A stretch of DNA of 64,000 bases from JAOAFT01 sp035390885 (GTDB taxonomy: Bacteria; Bacteroidota; Ignavibacteria; UBA10030), in the NCBI GenBank assembly GCA_035390885.1, contig DAOOUW010000003.1, positions 15,197-79,196 on the forward strand, in the 5' to 3' direction. Of this stretch, positions 27,002 to 36,094 are shown one piece after another; position 1 is the first letter of the stretch; each line of letters opens with the position of its first letter. A program made the position numbers and the translations under genes. Under the pieces are notes generated by a model, which saw only the letters and a list, made by a program, of their open reading frames with translations, did not search any database and was not told the origin of the DNA.

Positions 27002-27108
27002 TTCTGCGCTTTCTTCTCGACATCGAGTGCGCGGAAAACTTGCTCCGATACCTGAGCATTCACTCTGAGCGCTACACAGCACAACATTGCAAAAAGAATC
27101 TTACTCAT
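26998..27108 (-). CDS. Mini-ORF of 36 residues with signal peptide
   Basis: Begins inside the end of the histidine kinase gene (ATGAGTAA overlap) and reads MSKILFAMLCCVALRVNAQ, a clean Sec signal peptide, followed by VSEQVFRALDVEKKAQK and a stop. By itself it would leave only 17 mature residues, which makes a truncated or frameshifted gene likely. It continues in another frame as the 38-residue ORF. Both lie between the kinase and PKD genes. Confidence 0.5.
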   Translation of the reverse strand: MSKILFAMLCCVALRVNAQVSEQVFRALDVEKKAQK

Positions 27109-29203
27109 TTTTCGCATTATCGTGATCGCTTTCCACTGGAAGTGAAATAGTAAATTTACATCCTATCTCTGAATTCGATTCGAGAGAAATTGTACCGCCG
27201 TGGTAAGTAACAATTTCTTTGACATAGGCGAGTCCCAATCCTGTTCCAACTTCTTCCGTTCCTTTTTTGTTCGATCGTACACGATAGAATTTTGTAAATA
27301 ATTTTTCTTGAGCTTCCAGAGGAATGCCGTATCCATGATCTGTAATAGAAAAAATAATCGCTCCATTCTCAAAGGAAAGCTGAACTAGGATTGAACGATT
27401 TTGATCGCCGTACTTAATTGCATTCGTAACCAAATTCATCACCGCCTCACGAATAAGATCAGGGACAACTGTAGCATACGGAATCGCACCGCGAATTTCA
27501 ACTTCCACCGTAAGATTTTTCCCCCGTAACTGCGGCTCCAGCATTTCAATGACACTCTGCACCAATGCAACAATATCTGTTGGCGCTTTAGGATATTCAA
27601 CGCTTCTCGATTCCAATCGCGAAATATCCAGAAACCGATTGATAAGCGCAAGGAGATGATTTCCGCCTTGAAGAATATATTGCAGAAATTCTCTTCGTTC
27701 TTCAGGCGTAACATCTTCATCGTGGGAAAGTAGTTCGGCAAATCCCACAATGCTCCCCACTGGACTTCTCATCTCGTGCACAATGACATTCATCATTTCA
27801 GACTTCATCTTATCGATAATTCGATCGTTTGTCAGGTCGTGGAGAATAAGCAACGAACCAAGCGGGTGAGCGTCTCTCGATATTATGCTATCGTTGAGAC
27901 GATAGTAGTGCACTTCATCATTTGGGAGATGTATTTTCAACTCTACCTGCCTGCTCTCAATAACATTCCTATCTTGAATATCTTCTTCTACAGATTCCTT
28001 TGACTTTGAAATTTCGGGTCGCGAGAGAAATTCCTCTTTGGATACTATTTCTCCTTCTGGCATCAGCGTCGTACATAATTCATCAAAACGAGCATTACGG
28101 AAAACAAATTTCCCTTCCGCATCGGTCAATCCAATCAGATCATCGCTGTGCATCATAAAAAGTTTGTTCTTCCACTCTTCAACAATGATCCGCTCGACAT
28201 TGAGTTGTTGATACCGTTGTAAGGACTGGCGCATGAGTTCTATTGTTTCTGCCATTCGCTGTAAATTCTTCATCCCAACTTCACGTATTGGCTGAGAGAA
28301 ATCCAATGAACCAAGCTTCTCAACATCTTCTGCAAGGCGTATAATTGGCTTACTAATTTGATAGGAGAGAATCCAACCAGCAATAAGGAGAATAACAAAG
28401 AGAGAGAGAACGAATACTGATGAGTGCAGGAGTAGTTCTCGCACAGGCGCACGCACTTCGGATTCTGGCACTACAACTATAAATTTCAACGGAACGGTTC
28501 GGAACATCGATGCCATTCCATACCATTTCTGCTTCCCGATCTTGACTTTCTGTAACGAATTGACATGGGTTTCACCTGAACAAAAATATTTCATCATTGC
28601 CGTATCGCACGATGCGTAGAGAAGACAAGAATCGGATGCAAGCATAACTCTGTACTCTTCCCCTAAAGGAAGACGCTGGAGAACAGAATGAAAATCTGGC
28701 GCATGCCACCATATCGCAGTATAGAAAGTTGTGCCCGCAAGATAACTCTTCGAGCGCGTAACAACAACCGAACTCTGGGGAATCCATCCAACGCTCACTA
28801 AAGAATCCGACGACGGCAGTAAGAAGTTGTCGACAGAATCAGGAATCGTTAAAGAGTACTGAGTATTTTGACTTTCGAGTTTGTCCGGCAAATCTTGAGA
28901 GTAGATACGAATGCGAATTATTTCCGGATGCAAAAGCATTGTATGGTAAATAAATTGCTCGCCATCTTTTGGTTGTTCTTGAAGATGGAGAGAAATACCG
29001 CGTGTCGCTTGAATCCACATCGCTATTTGTTTCTCGAGCGTTTCAACTGTATAGGCTTCGACCTGCTGGATAATTGTGATGCGCTCGGAAAGAACACGGC
29101 GTTCATAAATAGGACGCACAACAAACCATAGAACCAGGAGACTTAATACCGCAATAGCGACGCTTCCAATAAATATTCTGTTCTGTAATGATAATTTTTT
29201 CAT
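27101..29203 (-). CDS. Transmembrane sensor histidine kinase (HAMP-PAS-HisKA-HATPase)
   Basis: A 700-residue kinase. One membrane segment near residues 11-28 and another near 265-285 flank a periplasmic sensor of about 235 residues. HAMP follows (SYQISKPIIRLAEDVEKL), then a PAS-like region (about 345-455), the phosphoacceptor helix (NVIVHEMRSPVGSIVGFAE, histidine in VHEM) and the ATPase with N box (NLVTNAIKYG), G1 (DHGYGIP) and G2 (GTGLGLAYVKEI). No response regulator is adjacent, so its partner lies elsewhere. It leads an operon with mini-ORFs, the PKD protein, an ECF sigma factor and an anti-sigma factor; the link of kinase and sigma in one transcript suggests layered envelope signalling. 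Confidence 0.9.
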   Translation of the reverse strand: MKKLSLQNRIFIGSVAIAVLSLLVLWFVVRPIYERRVLSERITIIQQVEAYTVETLEKQIAMWIQATRGISLHLQEQPKDGEQFIYHTMLLHPEIIRIRIYSQDLPDKLESQNTQYSLTIPDSVDNFLLPSSDSLVSVGWIPQSSVVVTRSKSYLAGTTFYTAIWWHAPDFHSVLQRLPLGEEYRVMLASDSCLLYASCDTAMMKYFCSGETHVNSLQKVKIGKQKWYGMASMFRTVPLKFIVVVPESEVRAPVRELLLHSSVFVLSLFVILLIAGWILSYQISKPIIRLAEDVEKLGSLDFSQPIREVGMKNLQRMAETIELMRQSLQRYQQLNVERIIVEEWKNKLFMMHSDDLIGLTDAEGKFVFRNARFDELCTTLMPEGEIVSKEEFLSRPEISKSKESVEEDIQDRNVIESRQVELKIHLPNDEVHYYRLNDSIISRDAHPLGSLLILHDLTNDRIIDKMKSEMMNVIVHEMRSPVGSIVGFAELLSHDEDVTPEERREFLQYILQGGNHLLALINRFLDISRLESRSVEYPKAPTDIVALVQSVIEMLEPQLRGKNLTVEVEIRGAIPYATVVPDLIREAVMNLVTNAIKYGDQNRSILVQLSFENGAIIFSITDHGYGIPLEAQEKLFTKFYRVRSNKKGTEEVGTGLGLAYVKEIVTYHGGTISLESNSEIGCKFTISLPVESDHDNAKNE

Positions 29204-29383
29204 TTCATCTTTTCCAAGAATCGAATAACTTCAGTGGAATATGGAGATAAAATTTGAAAAGATAAACTCACCTTTCTGAAATTTTAATCTTTCCCAAACT
29301 TGTAATAGGCGCTTGAATGAGATTTTGAGATAAGTTTTGGTAGCTCTGAATCCAAAAATTACGCATTAGAAATTTGCAAAGAT

Positions 29384-29469
29384 GGTTGCTTCAATTATGC
29401 TTTACGGCACATCAGCAACCAATTTCTGGACGGTGGCTGAGTAGAACAGCAGTCCGTATCGAAGCCACC
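29384..29469. repeat. Nested palindromic dispersed repeat, copy B
   Basis: Outer arms GGTTGCTTC / GAAGCCACC and an inner pair CATCAGCAACC / GGTGGCTGAG. A 25-base leader, ATTACGCATTAGAAATTTGC plus AAAGA, precedes it at 29358-29382 and recurs before copies D and E. Confidence 0.8.
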
Positions 29470-29523
29470 GCGAAACATTCTGCAACTCACAGGTTCACCC
29501 GTGGATGAAAAACAAAGTTGCCT

Positions 29524-29599
29524 GTTGCCTCGATACGCTCTTCGAGCTACTCGGCGACCAAATTCTCGACGGTGGGTAACAGTACTTATCGAAGGCAGC
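29524..29599. repeat. Dispersed repeat, degenerate copy C
   Basis: Arms GTTGCCTCGATA and TATCGAAGGCAGC, and an inner CTCGGCGACC / GACGGTGGGT. It lies 54 bases after copy B in the same orientation, making a tandem pair. The right arm has an extra G and lost the CCACC end. Confidence 0.7.
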
Positions 29600-29662
29600 G
29601 TGCTCTATTTAATAGAAGGAAGCAGAAAAAGCAAGAATAGAATCCCTTCGCTGAAAATTGGC

Positions 29663-30628
29663 TTAACGCTTCATTTGTATTTCATTCCAGATTAGTGCGG
29701 CTGAGCCAAGGATTGCGGCAGAGCCACGAGGCAATCCTGAATGAAGCAACTTAACTTTATTCCTAAAAATTGGAAACAGGAAATGTTCGAGCCACCGTCG
29801 CGTTGGGGCAAAAATCCATTCACCTGCTTCCGCAACTCCGCCAAAGAGAATAATCGCTTCCGGACTTGTATGAGCAACACTATCCGCAAGTTTCATCCCA
29901 AGAATTTTTCCAGTAAACTCAAATGCTTCTCTTGCCAACTCATCGCCGGCTTCTGCCGCCTCGAACACTTTTTTTGACGTAAGTTCTTCAATTGGAATAG
30001 AACGTATCACACTCGGTGTTGAACGAAGCTGTTTCAACTCCTCCACAGTGCGACAAATGCCGCCTGCAGAAGCGTATGTTTCAAGACATCCTTGCCTGCC
30101 GCAACCGCAGAGACGCCCATTTGGATCAACGATGGTATGACCGATTTCTCCTGCAAATCCGTCGTGACCATAGACCAAAGTGCCATCAACGACGATTCCA
30201 CTTCCAAGTCCTGTGCCCAGAGTTATTTCGATAAAATGCTTCATTCCTTTTGCAGCGCCAAATTGCATTTCGCCTAACGCTGCTGCATTGGCGTCGTTTG
30301 TGATTGCAATTGGAATGTCGTACCACTGTCGTAACAATTGAACTACATTGACATATCCCCAGCTTAAGTTTGGCGGATGCTCGATAGTACCCTTGAAGTA
30401 ATTTCCATTTGGAGATCCAATTCCAATACCAACTAATTCCAAATCTTTTGGCAATTCATGGTGGAGTTTCTCTGCTTCCGAATTAAGCCTATTGAAGAAT
30501 TCATCCGCAGGATTGTGAGCATTTGTTGCAATTGAGGTATGAGCCAGAATGTTTCCCTCATTGTCCACAAAACCAAGTTTTGTATTGGTTCCGCCAATAT
30601 CAACTCCAAGTACGATTCTTTTTCCCAT
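29663..30628 (-). CDS. ROK-family sugar kinase, probable glucokinase
   Basis: A 321-residue cytoplasmic kinase. The ATP site is at the N-terminus (VLGVDIGGTNTKLGFVD), the catalytic stretch is AITNDANAAALGE, the middle motif is ITLGTGLGSGIV, and the ROK zinc signature CGCGRQGCLETYAS lies near residue 170. The sequence pattern fits glucokinases of this family better than regulators, since no DNA-binding helix is present. It would phosphorylate glucose or a related hexose for glycolysis. It stands alone, with repeat-containing gaps on both sides. Confidence 0.9.
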   Translation of the reverse strand: MGKRIVLGVDIGGTNTKLGFVDNEGNILAHTSIATNAHNPADEFFNRLNSEAEKLHHELPKDLELVGIGIGSPNGNYFKGTIEHPPNLSWGYVNVVQLLRQWYDIPIAITNDANAAALGEMQFGAAKGMKHFIEITLGTGLGSGIVVDGTLVYGHDGFAGEIGHTIVDPNGRLCGCGRQGCLETYASAGGICRTVEELKQLRSTPSVIRSIPIEELTSKKVFEAAEAGDELAREAFEFTGKILGMKLADSVAHTSPEAIILFGGVAEAGEWIFAPTRRWLEHFLFPIFRNKVKLLHSGLPRGSAAILGSAALIWNEIQMKR

Positions 30629-31036
30629 ATTCCACTTTTATAAAAATAAGCTTCAACACGTAAATTATTTATGAATGTAATAAATAGGTACAGAGAATAC
30701 AACTACATTTGTTCAAACCAGATTATGCATTAGAAACTTGCAAAGATTATTGCCTCGATAAACCATAAACCTTACAGTATCTCAGCAACCGATTCCCTGA
30801 CGGTGGCTGAGGTTCTCGGAGCCACCATTTTGGTTCTCCCTTCTTTCGCCTGTTTTATTATTTTACTTCACCTTAAACTTTACCGCTACCTTTATTGCAT
30901 AAGCTGCGTTCAACAGGTTCTTGCCATTGCAGATGTTCAGATGAGAAAATATTGCAGCAGAATATCCAAGAAAGCCTATTGTTATTTATCAAACGAGCAT
31001 CCGATAGATACGATTTCAATGCCGAGTTTTCTATTG
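30629..31036. other. Gene-free interval holding repeat copy D with leader and trailer
   Basis: About 408 bases between the ROK kinase and the lipoprotein gene. It carries the leader (30722-30746), copy D (30748-30826) and a 76-base trailer (30827-30902) that is also found after copy G. From 30903 to 31036 I see nothing recognisable. Confidence 0.65.
30748..30826. repeat. Dispersed repeat, copy D
   Basis: Left arm ATTGCCTCGATA, inner CTCAGCAACCGATT and GACGGTGGCTGAGG, right arm shortened to TCGGAGCCACC. Same orientation as copies B and G. The right arm has lost about ten bases relative to copy G. Confidence 0.75.
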
Positions 31037-31915
31037 CTACAAACCATTCCAACCCGCTAAGCGCGCCCACAGCCACCATGCAGCGTAAGCTTTCTGATTT
31101 GCATTGAGTGATTGACTATGAGCCGCAGAACATTCGTACCATTCCACGTTTTTTGTATGAGAGTTTTGCCAGTCAATAGCCCAATTTTTATCCAGCGTGC
31201 CGTTTCCGTCGCTATCATAATCGCAATTATCATTTGCATCTAATTTCATATAGTTTACTTTCGCATCTGGATCGTAACTTTCAATGTCGGCAAAATCGTA
31301 CAATATTTTATTATTCGTTTTACAGTATAAACGAATTTGCTCATTCCGTTGATTGACATTCCCTTGTTCGCCAGTGCCATTCAAGTGCCCAGTCATATAA
31401 ACAAATTTGACTTGTGGGTAATCGCGTTCCAGTTGAGACATTAGAGTAAGATATGCCTGAATTTCTTCTTCAGTACCATCAACTTGTCCACACCAGGACC
31501 AAATGATAACATTGATTTCAGAATGTTTATTGAGATAGGTCCGAGTAGCAGTCGCCCATGCACTGCGATCGGGATTCCCTAAATCGGATGCTCCTGAAAA
31601 TGGTTGATCCTTCAAATAGAGCGCTCCATTTGCACCCGTTGAGTTGAAAGCATACTTATCGCCTTTGAACGATACTAATCCTTCCATCCCGGTAATGAGC
31701 TGACTTCCATGGGATGTGTGTCCATAAGCAATTTTGAGTTGTGAACGTGCGCTGTCGATCCACTTTGAAGGAATGTTCGATAATTTTGTACAGGAGTGAT
31801 CGATCGTCATAGGAATAGCAACTTGAGAATTTGGCTCCACTGATGAATCGCAATTCCACAACAAACAGGCAAGAAGCAAAAAAGCAATCGCGTTGTAACA
31901 TGCACCTTTGTTCAT
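31037..31915 (-). CDS. Predicted lipoprotein of unknown family
   Basis: A 292-residue protein whose signal peptide ends in a lipobox (LLLACLLWNC), so it should be lipid-anchored in the envelope. The ATG at 31915 has AAAGGAGG nine bases upstream. The stretch IAYGHTSHGSQLITGMEGL near residue 60 and YMTGHLNGTGEQGNVNQR near 175 look like active or binding loops with conserved histidines, and DYDSDGNGTLDKNW near 235 resembles a calcium loop. I have seen similar uncharacterised exported proteins but do not know a function. It is divergently transcribed from the lipoprotein at 32085. Confidence 0.7.
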   Translation of the reverse strand: MNKGACYNAIAFLLLACLLWNCDSSVEPNSQVAIPMTIDHSCTKLSNIPSKWIDSARSQLKIAYGHTSHGSQLITGMEGLVSFKGDKYAFNSTGANGALYLKDQPFSGASDLGNPDRSAWATATRTYLNKHSEINVIIWSWCGQVDGTEEEIQAYLTLMSQLERDYPQVKFVYMTGHLNGTGEQGNVNQRNEQIRLYCKTNNKILYDFADIESYDPDAKVNYMKLDANDNCDYDSDGNGTLDKNWAIDWQNSHTKNVEWYECSAAHSQSLNANQKAYAAWWLWARLAGWNGL

Positions 31916-32084
31916 TTTTCTTTCCTCCTTTGAATCCATTATCTACAAAGATAAGCACATAAATTGTACGCTGGCTCACAATTGGGAAATTCTTCTTCCT
32001 GAAGTCAAAAATATTATAGGTGATTCAATCGTCAGAATCGTTGTATAGTATAAATGATGACGACATAAAATAAGGAGGGTAGCA

Positions 32085-33476
32085 ATGAAGAAGATTATCA
32101 TTTTATTGACAATTGGATCCCTTTTCTGGGGTTGTGAAGACACAATCGTCGAGTACAAATATGATGGCGAACAAATTTTTCATAATGATTTGCTCCATGG
32201 TGATCTCATTGGAAGGGTGTTACAGAAAGAAAGTGGAGCAATTGTCATTGTATCTCAAGTTACGCCGGTGGACTCTGTTTTGATTAATCCAGTTGATGGT
32301 TCTTTTGCTTTTCGGGATTTACGGGCTGGAAATTATAATCTTACAATTAAATCGGATAACTTCCGTTACTATGTCAAAGAAAATATTGTCGTTGCAGGCG
32401 GCTCAATCCAGTATATTGGCGAAATCGATCTTTCTAAAATTCCAGATCTTATTTCGAGTTACTATCCCGAAGATAAAGCGGAGATCGTATACGATTGGCG
32501 TTATGGCCGTATTACTGTTTCGATGTCATTTACTCAACCAATGGATCGTGAGAGTGTTGAGAAAGCATTTTCGATTGAGCCGTCAGCCGAGGGATTATTC
32601 GTTTGGGGGCAATATACATGGCAACCGTATACAGGGCTCTATACTAGAGGAATTGCCGAGCAAGCTTATCGTCCAGAAACAGGTGCAACAATAACGACCT
32701 ATAGTAAAGTAACATCATTTACGTATGTGCTGGCGAAAAAAGACTGCTATCCTGACACCACTTATACAGTAACACTTACAACAGAGGCAAAAGATACGGC
32801 AGGAAACCATCTGAGATTTCCTTTAGTATTTCGATTTAAGACAGTACAATCCTATACAACGATCTATGGAATTCAATCAGAGCCAATGCTTGGCGATGCT
32901 GATGTTTCTCCAATTTCGTACTCTGGAATTCGAATAACATTTCCACGTCGTATGGAGCCGATTTCCACGGAAGCGGCGACTCGTATAATACCTTCGATGA
33001 ATACAATGTTCTTGTGGCCAGAGGAAAATGTTATGGTGATTTATCCAGGAGGTCCATTCTTAAGTGATACAACAATTACAGTCAGTATCGGAGGAGAAGC
33101 GCTCGATAAAGACGGTATACCATTAGGAAAAGATTACACAACGTGGTTCCGGACTGCGCCCTTTTCACTTCAATCCGTCAGTCCAGGCAATGGTCAATTG
33201 TTTGTGTCGCCAACTACTAACATCTATCTTACATTTAACAGCTTTGTGAAGATTGGTAATGCACAAAATGCAATTCAAATTATGCCTCCAGTCCAGGGAT
33301 CGTTCTCGTATAGAGGAGATTCATACTATGAAAATCCACAGACAATCATTTTTACACCATCTTCGAGCTTTGCTCCGAATACAAAATATACTATCACTGT
33401 TACTACTGCACTACGAGATTTATATGATTCGCCTTTGAAGCAATCGTATACTTTTTCGTTTGTAACTCGACCTTAA
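32085..33476 (+). CDS. Lipoprotein with SbsA-type Ig-like domains
   Basis: A 463-residue protein with lipobox FWGC at residues 14-17. Residues 38-115 form a carboxypeptidase-regulatory-like fold (DGSFAFRDLRAGNYNLTI). Three Ig-like repeats follow, each with a 'MxFTQPMDxxSVE' strand and a 'PNTKYTITVTT' end, the Big_5/SbsA pattern: about 125-255, 265-350 and 360-463. It should be a structural or adhesive lipoprotein at the cell surface or periplasm. AAGGAGG lies nine bases before the ATG. A 12-bp GC-rich hairpin follows the stop. Confidence 0.85.
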   Translation: MKKIIILLTIGSLFWGCEDTIVEYKYDGEQIFHNDLLHGDLIGRVLQKESGAIVIVSQVTPVDSVLINPVDGSFAFRDLRAGNYNLTIKSDNFRYYVKENIVVAGGSIQYIGEIDLSKIPDLISSYYPEDKAEIVYDWRYGRITVSMSFTQPMDRESVEKAFSIEPSAEGLFVWGQYTWQPYTGLYTRGIAEQAYRPETGATITTYSKVTSFTYVLAKKDCYPDTTYTVTLTTEAKDTAGNHLRFPLVFRFKTVQSYTTIYGIQSEPMLGDADVSPISYSGIRITFPRRMEPISTEAATRIIPSMNTMFLWPEENVMVIYPGGPFLSDTTITVSIGGEALDKDGIPLGKDYTTWFRTAPFSLQSVSPGNGQLFVSPTTNIYLTFNSFVKIGNAQNAIQIMPPVQGSFSYRGDSYYENPQTIIFTPSSSFAPNTKYTITVTTALRDLYDSPLKQSYTFSFVTRP

Positions 33477-33482
33477 GTTCTA

Positions 33483-33515
33483 AGCCGCGCCTGTCAATGA
33501 TGCACAGGCGCGGCT
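33483..33515 (+). terminator. GC-rich hairpin after the Ig-like lipoprotein gene
   Basis: Perfect 12-bp stem AGCCGCGCCTGT / ACAGGCGCGGCT with a nine-base loop, seven bases after the stop. No U-run follows (CTTAATG), so it is either a weak intrinsic terminator or an mRNA 3'-end stabiliser. Confidence 0.65.
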
Positions 33516-33570
33516 CTTAATGTAAGAATCTATGTTTAGAACAATCATCGGTAACAATTCTGGAGATGCA

Positions 33571-34953
33571 ATGAAAAAACGAATCTTTATTATTTTCCAA
33601 TTTATTATTACAACAACAGCATTTGCACTTGATTCGACGATGGTTGTATCAGGAGGAATTGCTCGCACACTTGCGTTGGGTGGAAGTCCTACAAATCCAT
33701 TTCTGCTGGATCAAACAGATGTTCTCATCAATCCCGCATTCTTAAAAGAATACAGTAATTCAATTTTTCTTGAACTCGGAAACGATTTCAATAACGGTTC
33801 GGCATACCGTGCAAACAATCAATCATTCGGAGCGAGTTTCAATATTGGCTCGCTCACGTTGGGATGTATCATTGGAATGCGTGAAGGACCGATGTTTGCA
33901 GAAAATTCCATTGGCTATCAGAGCGGTGGTTCATTCCTTGCCTGTGATTACATGAAGGCTGCTCTTGATTCATACCTGCAGGGTCTCTCAGTTTGGCAAA
34001 CGACAGAACCAACAATGCCGTTTTAAATAATAGGCGCAATGAAATTCAGTAATGCTACCGCAGGCATTTCGCTCTACTTTTCTCACTGGGGAAGAAATGA
34101 TCAAGGAGCTGGTAGTGTATCGGCAGAAAAAACTTGCTCAGTATCTCTTGAACAGTACGGGATCAAAGGCGGCGTTCTTTTACCTCTTTCTCATAAGATA
34201 ACCGGTGACTTCTCAGGATGTTTACGATTGAACAGAGCGACTGCAGATTATCATAATACTATGCCTCAAGCTCCTCTTCTGTCGTCTTCCTTTTCAAGTA
34301 ATGGGTATGAAATGGCGCTCTCGACTCGTTTCTTGTTCAACATATCTCCAACTTTGATAGTTATTCCCTATGTATGTGGGGAATATTTTAAGTACAATCC
34401 TGAGCTTTCTTACTCTCCAATAATCTATCTCAGTGTGCCTTACCCAAATGAATACTGGAAAAAGAAAGTTGAATTTGGGTGCGGGGCGCTCCATCATTTT
34501 TCAAAAGGATTAGTAAGCGGTGGAATTTCATTCCAGTACATTTCTCTTACAAATGATGCAACAACAAAAAATGGAAATCTTCCACAATTAACTCATTACT
34601 CACGATCATTTCTAAACTTTCCTACATTTCAGGCTGGGGTGGAATATGCTCTTACTCCTTGGCTAACAGGACGGACAGGATTTTTCAAACGACTTACATG
34701 TCAAACGACGCATACCGATCCGCCACCTCCTTTGAATCCAACGGAAAGTTCGACCACGGTTGAACTTCCCTTTGTTCCTGCGTATGGACTTTCTGCTCAA
34801 GAACAAACATTGTCGCTTGGACTTGGAATTTCACTTGGGAATGTTTCTATCAATACATACGTCGCAGAACAGGTGATAGGGAGCGGAACCTATCTCTTAA
34901 GCGGAATCCAGCAAAGTATTTTTGGGATTGTGTCGTTAAGTTATAAACTATAG
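33571..34953 (+). pseudogene. Outer-membrane barrel protein gene broken by an in-frame TAA
   Basis: The ATG at 33571 follows GGAG and starts a signal peptide (KKRIFIIFQFIITTTAFA). The barrel-type frame runs to a TAA at 34024-34026, then resumes in the same frame (next codons IIGAMKFSNATAGIS) without another stop to 34953, ending in the terminal-aromatic-like SLSYKL. Both parts are rich in G, S, Y and amphipathic strands, and together give about 460 residues, a normal size for this class. One base change removes the stop. It could be a recent pseudogene, a sequencing error, or two separately translated pieces (an ATG exists at 34039). The early segment LGGSPTNPFLLDQTDVLINP resembles PorV/FadL-like turns. 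Confidence 0.65.
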
Positions 34954-34987
34954 TAAAGGTACGATGATGGATCCTCTTTCAACCCAA

Positions 34988-35047
34988 ATTATGCATTAGA
35001 AATTCACAAAGACTGTTGCCTCATCACGCCTTACAGCGCCTCAGCCT
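34988..35047. repeat. Dispersed repeat, truncated copy E with leader
   Basis: The 25-base leader is intact at 34988-35012 and is followed by only the left half of the palindrome (CTGTTGCCTCATCACGCC to CGCCTCAGCC). The right half is missing. It lies between convergent genes. Confidence 0.7.
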
Positions 35048-35078
35048 TTACTGTAATTTCTTATCATCAACTCACAAA

Positions 35079-36029
35079 CTATGGCAAGGAAGCGAACGTG
35101 CTTTTGAGCTTTTCAGCAGATTGGCAGAATCCTTCTTCCTCTTCTTTACTCATTGGCAATGTGAGGACTTCTTCGATACCGTTTGCGCCGACAACACAAG
35201 GAAGACTCAGACACATATCGGTTACGCCATATTGACCCGTCATTAGCGTCGATACAGAAAGCACCGAGCGGTAATTTCCAAGTATTGCTTCGACAATCGA
35301 GAGCAATCCTAATCCAATAGCATAGTACGTTGCTCCTTTGCGTTTAATAATTTCATACGCTGCGTCTCTCACACTAACAAAGAGAGCATTCATATCTTCG
35401 TGATTATATTTTTTGTGTTTGAGAGGAGCAAATTCCTGTAACCGTACGCCGCCGATGTTTGCTAAGCTCCATAGGGGAATTTCACTATCGCCATGTTCGC
35501 CAACGATATATGCATGCACGCTTCGTGGATCGACGCCGTAGTACTGTCCTAGTAAAAATCGAAACCGAGAAGTGTCGAGAATCGTTCCAGAACCAATTAC
35601 TTTTGCCGGCGGGAGCTTCGATTCTTTCAGAGAAATGTAAGTCAATATATCAACGGGATTCGTTGCAATGAGAATGATTCCCTCAGGATTGTAACGTACA
35701 ATTTTTGGTACAATCGAACGAAAAATTTCTGCGTTACGAGTCAGAAGGTTAAGTCTTGATTCACCGGGCCGTTGCGCTGTACCAGCTGTTACCACCACCA
35801 CATTTGCTCCTGCAAGGTCAGGGTAATCTCCCGCGATGATTCTCATCGGTTTGGTAAAAGACAATCCATGATTGAGGTCCATCATTTCGCCGATAGCACG
35901 GTCGACAACATCGTTCACCAGTACTAATTCACCTGCAATTCCTCGCTGCATTAACGCATACGCAAAGGATGATCCAACCATACCAGTGCCAACGAGTCCA
36001 ACTTTGCGCGAGCTTCTTTGTTCAAACAT
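35079..36029 (-). CDS. ldh: L-lactate dehydrogenase
   Basis: A 316-residue NAD-dependent dehydrogenase converting pyruvate and lactate. The Rossmann motif is VGLVGTGMVGSSFAYAL. The specificity loop has glutamine (AGTAQRPGESR), the mark of lactate rather than malate dehydrogenases, which have arginine there. TNPVDILTY, GSGTILDTSRFR and the catalytic histidine in GEHGDSEIP are all present. The ATG at 36029 is preceded by AAGGAG; an upstream ATG at 36092 would add 21 unlikely residues. It follows the M14 peptidase gene by 65 bases. It points to fermentative ability. Confidence 0.92.
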   Translation of the reverse strand: MFEQRSSRKVGLVGTGMVGSSFAYALMQRGIAGELVLVNDVVDRAIGEMMDLNHGLSFTKPMRIIAGDYPDLAGANVVVVTAGTAQRPGESRLNLLTRNAEIFRSIVPKIVRYNPEGIILIATNPVDILTYISLKESKLPPAKVIGSGTILDTSRFRFLLGQYYGVDPRSVHAYIVGEHGDSEIPLWSLANIGGVRLQEFAPLKHKKYNHEDMNALFVSVRDAAYEIIKRKGATYYAIGLGLLSIVEAILGNYRSVLSVSTLMTGQYGVTDMCLSLPCVVGANGIEEVLTLPMSKEEEEGFCQSAEKLKSTFASLP

Positions 36030-36094
36030 AATCTTCTCCTTTTCTATTCCTAACATTTGAACATTTTTAAAAGTTCCTGCATTGTTCAACAATA

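Larger units (their letters stand above)
29204..29662. other. Gene-free interval holding repeat copies B and C
   Basis: About 460 bases between the kinase gene's start and the ROK kinase gene's stop, both on the minus strand. It holds the kinase promoter (not identified), a 25-base repeat leader at 29358-29382, and repeat copies B and C. No credible ORF. Confidence 0.6.

Noticed and set aside
22185..27059. Longer start (57 more residues) for the PKD protein
   Set aside because: The extension lacks a ribosome site and protein-like character, while the ATG at 26888 has GGGAGG and starts a clean signal peptide.
29384..29599. Possible CRISPR array from repeats B and C
   Set aside because: Only two copies, each internally palindromic and about 80 bases, with further scattered copies in both orientations. 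No spacers and no cas genes.
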